NCBI GenBank assembly: GCA_964526035.1
Contig: CAZGKE010000193.1
Location: 1-5,893, forward strand
DNA from: DAOMOD01 sp964526035
GTDB lineage: Bacteria; Pseudomonadota; Gammaproteobacteria; Xanthomonadales; BPKI01
Length of the DNA: 5,893 nt
Direction: 5' to 3'
Within the stretch, counting starts at the first letter, position 1; each line of letters starts with the position of its first letter. Under the pieces are notes generated by a model. It saw only the letters and a program-made list of their open reading frames with translations, was not told the DNA's origin and did no database searches. Below, piece by piece: positions 1 to 4,879 of this stretch. Position numbers and translations under genes: made by a program.

Positions 1-109
1 CCACGAGCCCGGCGCAGTCGACGCCCTGGCGGGTGCGGCCCTGGTGCCGCCAGGGGACGCCGAGCCAGGACTGGGCGGCCGCGACGATGGCGTCCGGGTC
101 AGCCGGCAT
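1..109 (-). CDS. NlpC/P60 family cell-wall peptidase, phage-tail type (N-terminal fragment)
   Basis: Only the first 36 codons are in the window; the gene runs off the left edge. The fragment contains SWLGVPWRHQGR (residues 14-25) followed by GVDCAGLV (29-36). This is the start of an NlpC/P60 domain: the WxGxPYRxxG-type strand and the catalytic cysteine (Cys32) in a D-C-x-G-L context. The family cleaves peptidoglycan stem peptides. The short N-terminus without a signal peptide, and the RHQG wording, resemble the peptidases encoded in tail modules of tailed phages and gene transfer agents rather than secreted host hydrolases. The ATG at 109 is chosen because it starts just before the domain. 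An in-frame GTG at 119-121 with GGAG four bases upstream is a credible alternative. The family call rests on the motif; the phage link is inferred. The catalytic histidine lies outside the window. Confidence 0.62.
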   Translation of the reverse strand, partial: MPADPDAIVAAAQSWLGVPWRHQGRTRQGVDCAGLV

Positions 110-200
110 CAGGCCTGGCACCCGTCTCCGCGGCACGCTCGAGCGCCTCCAAATCGGCAGCGAGGAAGGCGATAAGGCCGCTGTCTGGCTCCTGTTCCAT
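99..200 (-). CDS. Possible small ORF (33 aa) ahead of the NlpC/P60 gene
   Basis: An ATG at 198-200 opens a 33-codon frame ending in TGA at 99-101. It overlaps the start of the NlpC/P60 gene by 11 nt, an arrangement common between coupled genes. The peptide is acidic and probably helical (GLIAFLAADLEALERAAET in the middle), with no motif I recognise. No convincing Shine-Dalgarno sequence precedes the ATG, and the frame stays open upstream of it back to at least about 290, so the ATG may not be the true start. It could be a small tail-module protein, the end of a longer decayed gene, or chance in GC-rich DNA. Confidence 0.22.
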   Translation of the reverse strand: MEQEPDSGLIAFLAADLEALERAAETGARPDAG

Positions 201-506
201 GGTGCAATCCGGGCAGGGAATAGACAACAAGCGTCCCGGCGAACGTGAAGCTGATTTAGGCGAGCGTGGCGTCGGCCCAGCCGATAACGTTGCGGGCGCC
301 GTTATTCTTGAGCCGCGGAAGACTGCGCCGGAGACGCTGCTGGCCTAGGGGATGCGAGCAAGCAGATGGGCCTCCAGCAAATCCGGTGCGGTTCACAACC
401 GCGGCAGGATCCGCCTTGGGGCGGCGCATGAACTCGACCCACTCAGCGATCTTAGGTGTCCCCGTTTGATCCCCCTTACCAAAGATCCGGCCCTGCCAGC
501 GTAGAC
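201..506. other. About 300 bp without a confident gene
   Basis: This stretch separates the sulfatase stop from the phage-type left end. I find no tRNA, no clear promoter, no T-rich terminator after the sulfatase and no recognisable insertion-sequence ends. It holds one doubtful minus-strand ORF (256-429) and two weak inverted repeats. One has 6-bp arms GCGGTT/AACCGC at 388-402 with a 3-nt loop. The other has 6-bp arms ATAACG/CGTTAT at 284-304 with a longer loop. The plus-strand frames across it have no protein-like character. It may be decayed coding DNA at the edge of an accessory segment. Confidence 0.5.
256..429 (-). CDS. Unrecognised short ORF (57 aa), possibly a gene remnant
   Basis: A frame from ATG at 427-429 to TAA at 256-258 encodes 57 residues ending in KNNGARNVIGWADATLA. 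It stays open upstream of the ATG to about 510, with TGTPKIAEWVEFMRRPK around the ATG. The two ends use G/C-ending codons and read like protein. The middle (about residues 17-37) uses many A/T-ending codons and reads poorly, which would fit an old frameshifted or deleted gene. I do not recognise the family. It follows the sulfatase on the same strand but has no visible ribosome binding site. A chance ORF is equally possible. Confidence 0.2.
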   Translation of the reverse strand: MRRPKADPAAVVNRTGFAGGPSACSHPLGQQRLRRSLPRLKNNGARNVIGWADATLA

Positions 507-1961
507 TTATCGGCCGAACACCGGTGTCTGCCCTGGCGCGGGGGTGTAGCCGAAGTCGCCCCGCGCCTTGATCGCAGACTCACCGCCGTGGGCGGCGATG
601 CGTGCCGCCTGATCGTTGAATGCGCGGGCGTTGACCTCCGCCGGATCGCAGATGCTTCGCAACGCCGCCTGCAGGCTGGCCAGGGCCTCGGTACAAGCCG
701 GGTCGGCAGCCCGGTCGTGGGCCTCGTCCGGATCGGCCTCGAGGTCGAAGAGCTGCGCCGCGTAGCCTTCATGGTGAACCAGCTTCCAGCGGCCCTTCCT
801 GACCATGAACATGCCGGTGATCGAGCCCACGGCGTGATACTCGCTGAAGACGGTGCGATCCGGGTCGTCAGGCTCGCTCGAGATCTCGAAGAGCGAGCGC
901 CCGGGCAAGTCGCCCGGCATGGGCGCGGCACCCAGCGCCTCCATGAAGGTTGGTGCCAGGTCGACCAGGCTTACGGGAGTTTCGACCACCTTGCCTCGGG
1001 CGATGCCGGCCCCGGTCATGATCAGCGGCACGGCGGTCGAATCGTCGTACATCACCGACTTTCCCCAAAAGCCGCGATTGCCCAGATTGTCGCCGTGATC
1101 GGAGGTGTAGATCACCCGCGTGTCGGCGGCGAGACCTGTCTCCTTGAGCTTCCGGACCAGCCGGCCGACATGGTGGTCGAGGAACGACACCATGCCGTAA
1201 TAGGCGGTGACCGCCGTCCGGATGCGTTCCTCGTCGAAGTAGTCCGCGTAGTTCATGCAGCCGCGGAGCGCGTTCAGCACCGGGTGGTCCGGCCGCTCGT
1301 TCGGCCCCGTCAGCTTGGGCAAGGGCAGGCTCTTCGGGTCGTAGAGGTCGTAAAAGGCCTCGGGTGCGACCAGCGGGAAGTGGGGCAGGACGAAGCCGAC
1401 GAAGACCATCCAGGGCTTCTCGGAGGGCTTTTCGGCCTTCTGCTCCAGCCAGCGCTCGGCATGGGCGCAAATGCGGCGGTCGTATTGGGTGTAGCTGGAC
1501 TCGCCCCGGCCGGCATCGCCCGCCAAGTCCTTGACGTTGCCGCGCTCGGCCGGGGGGCGGCGGATCATGCCGAGGAGGTCGCCGATGCCATCGACGACGT
1601 TCAAGGCCTCGATGTGCTCCGAGAAGCCCACCGGGTCCTGCTCGCTGCGGTAGTGCAGCTTGCCGATGGCGGTGAGCTCGTGGCCCTGCCCGATCAGCGC
1701 CTGGCCCCAGCCGGGCGGTTCGCCCGCATAGGGATGCGCGTTGTCCCAGGCGCCGATCTGGTGCACGTAGCGACCGGTGGCCAGGCTCGCCCGCGAGGGC
1801 ACGCAGATCGGGCAGTTGACGTAAGGGTTGGCGAATCGCGTCCCGGCCTCGGCCATGGCGTCGAGGTTGGGCGTCTTGACGTGCGGGTTGCCGTAGCAAC
1901 CGGTGATGTCGCGGCTGTGCTCGTCGGAAAAGATGAAGAGAAGATTCTGGCCTTCGGTCAC
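507..1961 (-). CDS. Cytoplasmic sulfatase (type I, formylglycine-dependent)
   Basis: This 484-residue protein belongs to the alkaline-phosphatase-superfamily sulfatases, which hydrolyse sulfate esters using a formylglycine made from an active-site cysteine. The visible active-site set looks complete. It comprises FSDEH near the N-terminus (Asp13, metal ligand), CVPSR at 53-57 (Cys53 to be converted; CxPxR signature), GKLHY at 100-104 (Lys101, His103), TSDHG at 286-290 (Asp288, His289) and Lys301 in FWGKS. The C-terminal part has the usual RWKLV strand and LFDLEADPDE segment. It resembles choline-sulfatase-like enzymes but lacks the C-terminal domain I recall for BetC, so the substrate stays open. 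There is no signal peptide, so it should act in the cytoplasm. The start is GTG at 1959-1961, overlapping the previous stop; the next in-frame Met lies beyond Asp13. AAAGG at 1971-1975 sits nine bases upstream. A maturation enzyme must be encoded elsewhere. Confidence 0.93.
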   Translation of the reverse strand: MTEGQNLLFIFSDEHSRDITGCYGNPHVKTPNLDAMAEAGTRFANPYVNCPICVPSRASLATGRYVHQIGAWDNAHPYAGEPPGWGQALIGQGHELTAIGKLHYRSEQDPVGFSEHIEALNVVDGIGDLLGMIRRPPAERGNVKDLAGDAGRGESSYTQYDRRICAHAERWLEQKAEKPSEKPWMVFVGFVLPHFPLVAPEAFYDLYDPKSLPLPKLTGPNERPDHPVLNALRGCMNYADYFDEERIRTAVTAYYGMVSFLDHHVGRLVRKLKETGLAADTRVIYTSDHGDNLGNRGFWGKSVMYDDSTAVPLIMTGAGIARGKVVETPVSLVDLAPTFMEALGAAPMPGDLPGRSLFEISSEPDDPDRTVFSEYHAVGSITGMFMVRKGRWKLVHHEGYAAQLFDLEADPDEAHDRAADPACTEALASLQAALRSICDPAEVNARAFNDQAARIAAHGGESAIKARGDFGYTPAPGQTPVFGR

Positions 1962-2890
1962 TCTCGGCTACCTTTCAACTGGTCGTGTCGATGTCGGCGT
2001 CTGGCCTCGATGCCGGCGGCCTTTTCGAGGGGCTTGATGCAGGCCCCCTGGTCCTCCTCGGCGAGGCCCATGCCCATCGCCATGTCGTGGACGGTGCGGG
2101 CGGCCTGGCCCAGCGGCACCGGCACGTTCAGTTCGAGTGCCATGCGGCAGGCGAGGCCGAGGTCCTTGTGGGCCAAGGCCAGCTTGAAGCGCGGCTCGAA
2201 GATACCGTCGAGCGTGCGCGGCATGACCGTGATCCGGAGATGCCGGTTGTCGGCGGCGGTACTCGCCATGATGGCACAAAGCGTGTCGAGGTCGACGCCG
2301 GCCTTGGCCCCCAGGACCACGGCCTCGGAGCTCAAGGCGGCGAGCGAGCAGGAGACGAGGTTGTTGATCAGCTTGGCGGCGGCACCGCTGCCGGCGGGGC
2401 CGCAGTGGTGGATGGCGGAACCCATGGCCGAGAGGATCGGGCGCATCTCCTCGACGAGGTCGGCATCGCCGCCGATCATCAGCGTGAGGTCGCCGGATGC
2501 CGCCTCGGGCGGGCCCTTGCCGACCGGGCAGTCGAGCATCCGAACGCCCTTTTCGGCAAGGGCGGTGTTCACCTTGCGCGAGGTGTTCGGGTCGATGGTG
2601 CTCATGTCGATGTAGACGGATCCCGCCCTGGCACCCTCGATCAGGCCGGCCTCACCCAGGGCCGCGGCCTCGACGGCGGCGGGGTCGGGCAGGCTCGAGC
2701 AGACGACGCGGCAGCGCTCGGCGACCTCGCGGTTGGAGCCGGCGGCGGTCGCCCCCTCCTTCACCATGGCCTGGATCGCCTGGGTGCGCTGGTCGTGCAC
2801 GATCACGGGAAAGCCGCTGCGGATCAGGCTCTTGACCATGCCCGAGCCCATGTGGCCGAGGCCGATATAGCCGACCGGCTCGTTGCTCAT
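1958..2890 (-). CDS. Beta-hydroxyacid dehydrogenase family NAD(P)-dependent oxidoreductase, sulfolactaldehyde-reductase-like
   Basis: The 310-residue protein has the two-domain layout of the 3-hydroxyisobutyrate dehydrogenase family. An N-terminal Rossmann fold carries GLGHMG at 10-15 and DMSTI at 95-99, and the C-terminal part is all-helical. The substrate loop reads DCPVGKG (120-126), the catalytic lysine is Lys173 in KLINN (173-177), and HKD occurs at 241-243. The family oxidises or reduces small hydroxyacids and their semialdehydes in the cytoplasm. The VGxxx loop, KLINN, STAA and LAHKDLG segments match E. coli YihU (3-sulfolactaldehyde reductase) as I recall it better than generic members, which have an SGG-type loop. 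The last 16 residues are basic and look like a family-atypical tail that runs into the sulfatase start. A perfect AAGGAGG precedes the ATG. The stop overlaps the sulfatase GTG, so translation of the two is probably coupled. The family is firm; the substrate is inferred. Confidence 0.92.
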   Translation of the reverse strand: MSNEPVGYIGLGHMGSGMVKSLIRSGFPVIVHDQRTQAIQAMVKEGATAAGSNREVAERCRVVCSSLPDPAAVEAAALGEAGLIEGARAGSVYIDMSTIDPNTSRKVNTALAEKGVRMLDCPVGKGPPEAASGDLTLMIGGDADLVEEMRPILSAMGSAIHHCGPAGSGAAAKLINNLVSCSLAALSSEAVVLGAKAGVDLDTLCAIMASTAADNRHLRITVMPRTLDGIFEPRFKLALAHKDLGLACRMALELNVPVPLGQAARTVHDMAMGMGLAEEDQGACIKPLEKAAGIEARRRHRHDQLKGSRE

Positions 2891-2895
2891 TTATT

Positions 2896-2902
2896 CCTCC
2901 TT
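2896..2902 (-). promoter_or_regulatory. Strong Shine-Dalgarno for the oxidoreductase gene
   Basis: AAGGAGG lies five bases (AATAA) before the ATG at 2888-2890. It fixes this start and suggests efficient independent initiation, in contrast with the weaker sites of the neighbouring genes. The oxidoreductase-sulfatase pair can therefore be translated well even though it is separated from the transporter genes. Confidence 0.85.
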
Positions 2903-2922
2903 GTCTGCTGAGGATTAGAAAT

Positions 2923-2945
2923 GTGGGGAGGATGATCCTCCCCAC
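2923..2945 (-). terminator. Perfect 11-bp inverted repeat before the oxidoreductase gene; possible terminator or attenuator
   Basis: Arms GTGGGGAGGAT and ATCCTCCCCAC flank a single central base. As RNA this gives a 10-bp GC-rich stem with a 3-nt loop. On the minus strand it is followed by ATTTCT, a poor U-tract, so it could be an intrinsic terminator or attenuator of modest strength. It ends only about 20 bases before the AAGGAGG, so it could also protect the 5' end of a processed oxidoreductase-sulfatase transcript. The structure is seen directly; the function is inferred. Confidence 0.45.
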
Positions 2946-3006
2946 GCCCCACCGGAACCTGGCGCCGGCGCCTGTCACGAACGCCGCCGCACAAACCCGA
3001 GGGGGC

Positions 3007-3029
3007 GCGGGGGAAATCCTTTCCCCCGC
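3007..3029 (-). repeat. Perfect 10-bp stem-loop just after the second permease gene
   Basis: Arms GCGGGGGAAA and TTTCCCCCGC are separated by three bases. The element starts 18 nt after the permease stop codon. On the minus strand no T-run follows, so it is not a canonical intrinsic terminator. A 3'-end stabiliser of the transporter mRNA, or a member of a dispersed intergenic palindrome family, would fit better. Confidence 0.5.
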
Positions 3030-3047
3030 CTCTGGTCGACACCCGTC

Positions 3048-3920
3048 TCAATCCTTCAGCCCGCCAGCGGTGAGGCCGCGGACCAGGTAGGTCCTGACCA
3101 GAAGCGTGAAGACCACGACCGGCATCATCACCGCGGTGCCGCCGGCGGCGATCTTGCCCCACTCCCAGCCCTCGTACTGGATGAAGTTGACGATCGCGAC
3201 CGGGGCGGTCTGGGCGTTGGTCCGGGTCAGGATCAGGGCATAGAAGAAGTCGTTCCAGGAGAAGATGAAGCAGAGCACGGCTGTGGCGGCCAGGCCCGGG
3301 GCCGCCAGGGGCAGGGTGATTCGGACGAAGGCCCCCCAGACGCTGCAGCCATCGATCCAGGCCGCCTCCTCGAGCGTCCTGGGCACGGACGCGAAAAAGG
3401 TCTGCATCATCCAGATGACCAGGGCGAGGTTGAAGGTCAGGTAGATGAGCACCAAGCCCATCACGGTGTCGGAGAGGCCGAGGTAGCGGTAAGCGAGGAA
3501 GAACGGGATGGTGAAGGCGATCGGCGGGGCCATGCGGGTGGCGAGAATCCACAAGCCGACATGCCGCTTGCCCTTGAACTCCCAGCGCGCCATCGAATAG
3601 GCAGCGGGCGTGCCGATCAGGAGGGCGAGTAGCGTCGAGATCCCGCTCGCCAGGACCGAGTTGAGGAAGGACTTGGGGAAGTTGCCCTGCCAGAGCGCCG
3701 CGTAGTGCTCGACCGTCGGCGTGAACAAGAGTTCGTAGCCGAAGATGTCGTCGGTCGGCCGGAACGACATCTGTACCAGCCAGAAGAACGGGATCATCAC
3801 GACGACGAGGATCGCCAGCGCCAGCCCGTTGAGCTGCCGGCGCCGCCGCAGCTCGGGCGAGAGCGGCTTGCGTCGTGCTGCGGCTGCCGTGACTTCGCGG
3901 CGGTCGATCGCACTATTCAT
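3048..3920 (-). CDS. ABC transporter permease, MalG/UgpE type (carbohydrate uptake family)
   Basis: The protein has 290 residues, normal for the family. It is the second inner-membrane subunit of a type I importer that passes solute from the binding protein into the cytoplasm. Its cytoplasmic N-terminus (1-30) is rich in Arg. Hydrophobic segments lie at about 32-51, 88-110, 122-143, 152-173, 208-231 and 260-277. The EAA loop, which contacts the ATPase, reads EEAAWIDG from 184 and ends at Pro204. SWNDFFYALILT (221-232) and the C-terminal RGLTAGGLKD are family hallmarks. The ATG at 3918-3920 is preferred over a codon further upstream because the extra residues would be a low-complexity stretch inside the preceding gene. 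It overlaps the MalF-type gene by 8 nt, which suggests translational coupling; the SD is weak. The solute is unknown. Confidence 0.95.
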   Translation of the reverse strand: MNSAIDRREVTAAAARRKPLSPELRRRRQLNGLALAILVVVMIPFFWLVQMSFRPTDDIFGYELLFTPTVEHYAALWQGNFPKSFLNSVLASGISTLLALLIGTPAAYSMARWEFKGKRHVGLWILATRMAPPIAFTIPFFLAYRYLGLSDTVMGLVLIYLTFNLALVIWMMQTFFASVPRTLEEAAWIDGCSVWGAFVRITLPLAAPGLAATAVLCFIFSWNDFFYALILTRTNAQTAPVAIVNFIQYEGWEWGKIAAGGTAVMMPVVVFTLLVRTYLVRGLTAGGLKD

Positions 3921-4821
3921 CCCGCTGGCTCGCCTGGTCGAGGCGGCCGAGCAGCCAGGAGAGGAAGAAGACGCCGGCCACCAGCATGGTGGCGATGGCC
4001 GAGGCATAGCCCCAGTAGGAGAAGTTGAAGGCCTGGACGAAGGCGAAGTAGTTCGTCACCTCGGTGACCTGCCCGGGCCCGCCCTGCGTCAGCACGTAGA
4101 TCAGGGGGAAGGCCTTCACGCTGTCGATCAGCCGGAAGAGGGCGGCCACGATGATCGCCGGCTGGATGAAGGGGAGGACCACGTACCAGAAGGTCTGGAA
4201 GGAATTGGCGCCGTCGATCTTGGCGGCCTCGAGCGGCTCGTCCGGCACCATCTGCAAGGAGGCCAGGATGATCAGCATGGTGAACGGGAACCACTCCCAG
4301 GTATCGGCCACCGCGATCGCCCAGAGGGCGGTGTCGGCCTGAGTGATCAGCGAGCGGACCGGGAAGCCCACGAACTCGAGCAGCCGGTGCATCGGGCTGA
4401 CGTCGGGCGAGTAGATCACCTTCCAGATCAGCGCCACGACGATGGGCGGCAGCACCATCGGGATCAGGAAGGCGGTGCGGATCGCCTCCAGCAGCTTCGA
4501 TCGGGCGTTCAAGAGGAGGGCGATGCCGAGGCCGATGAGCACCTGCGAGACCACCGTCGCGACGGAAAGCTTGAGCTGGACGTAGACCGAGTTCCTGAAC
4601 CGGTAGTCGGCCAAGGCCTCGCGGTAGTTGCGCAAGGGATCGGAGAAATCGAGCCCGGTCTGCACCGGGTTGGTGAGGTTCAAGGGCGTCAGGCTGGTGA
4701 CCACGAGGTAGAGCGCCGGTGCGATGGTGATGACGACGAGCACGGCCAGCGCTGGTGCCAGACCCCAGAAGAACGAGCGCCGCTGCTGCTCCTGCCAGCT
4801 CCGCGCTACCGCTCTCGCCAT
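3913..4821 (-). CDS. ABC transporter permease, MalF/UgpA type (carbohydrate uptake family)
   Basis: This 302-residue protein is the first inner-membrane subunit of the importer and pairs with the MalG-type permease. Hydrophobic segments lie at about 18-43, 83-104, 116-137, 165-190, 222-243 and 270-292. The EAA loop reads EAAKIDGA from Glu198 to Pro217. YVLTQGGPG (242-250) is a strong signature of this subfamily. It lacks the long periplasmic insert of E. coli MalF and so is closer to UgpA and other CUT1 permeases. The ATG at 4819-4821 is chosen because GGAGG lies four bases upstream and the first transmembrane helix follows at once. An upstream ATG in the same frame would add 89 residues of arginine-rich antisense-like sequence overlapping the binding-protein gene. 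Confidence 0.95.
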   Translation of the reverse strand: MARAVARSWQEQQRRSFFWGLAPALAVLVVITIAPALYLVVTSLTPLNLTNPVQTGLDFSDPLRNYREALADYRFRNSVYVQLKLSVATVVSQVLIGLGIALLLNARSKLLEAIRTAFLIPMVLPPIVVALIWKVIYSPDVSPMHRLLEFVGFPVRSLITQADTALWAIAVADTWEWFPFTMLIILASLQMVPDEPLEAAKIDGANSFQTFWYVVLPFIQPAIIVAALFRLIDSVKAFPLIYVLTQGGPGQVTEVTNYFAFVQAFNFSYWGYASAIATMLVAGVFFLSWLLGRLDQASQRDE

Positions 4822-4825
4822 GCCG

Positions 4826-4830
4826 CCTCC
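4826..4830 (-). promoter_or_regulatory. Shine-Dalgarno deciding the start of the MalF-type permease
   Basis: GGAGG lies four bases before the ATG at 4819-4821. This supports the short 302-residue form over the longer open frame that reaches back into the binding-protein gene. Confidence 0.75.
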
Positions 4831-4840
4831 AGCATCCGCC

Positions 4841-4873
4841 CGGCCGCTGCCCCGCCAATGGAAGCAGCGGCCG
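4841..4873 (-). repeat. Stem-loop between binding-protein and permease genes
   Basis: A perfect 10-bp inverted repeat, CGGCCGCTGC / GCAGCGGCCG, has a 13-nt loop. It fills most of the 58-nt gap and begins six bases after the binding-protein stop. No T-run follows. In binding-protein transporter operons such as E. coli malE-malF, a hairpin here protects the upstream mRNA and raises binding-protein yield over the permeases. The same role is inferred here from position and structure. Confidence 0.6.
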
Positions 4874-4879
4874 CCGGCA

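Larger units (their letters stand above)
2891..3047. other. 157-bp intergenic segment between transporter and enzyme genes
   Basis: Besides the two stem-loops, this gap holds a 12-bp self-complementary GGCGCCGGCGCC at 2961-2972. I see no convincing -35/-10 pair on the minus strand. The spacing is long compared with the other gaps in the cluster (overlap, 4-nt overlap, 58 nt), so the enzyme genes may be a separately adjusted segment of the same transcript, or may have their own promoter of a type I cannot recognise. Confidence 0.5.

Noticed and set aside
387..403. tRNA T-arm-like hairpin around GGTTCACAACC
   Set aside because: The loop does not fit the TTCRANY consensus, and no acceptor, D or anticodon arms can be placed around it.
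420..506. Insertion-sequence end near GATCAAACGGGGACACC
   Set aside because: No matching inverted copy, target-site duplication or transposase frame is present in the window.
456..2615. 719-codon open frame on the plus strand
   Set aside because: It is antisense to the sulfatase and most of the oxidoreductase, both of which have complete family motifs. Its translation is rich in Arg, Gly, Val and Ala with no recognisable domain. Long antisense frames are expected in GC-rich genes.
1985..2911. 308-codon open frame on the plus strand
   Set aside because: It mirrors the oxidoreductase gene almost exactly. It is Gly/Ala/Asp-rich without motifs and has no supporting ribosome binding site.
2961..2972. 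12-bp palindrome GGCGCCGGCGCC as an operator
   Set aside because: It is made only of G and C and is built from overlapping GGCGCC units, so it arises easily by chance in this composition. There is no promoter nearby to give it a context.
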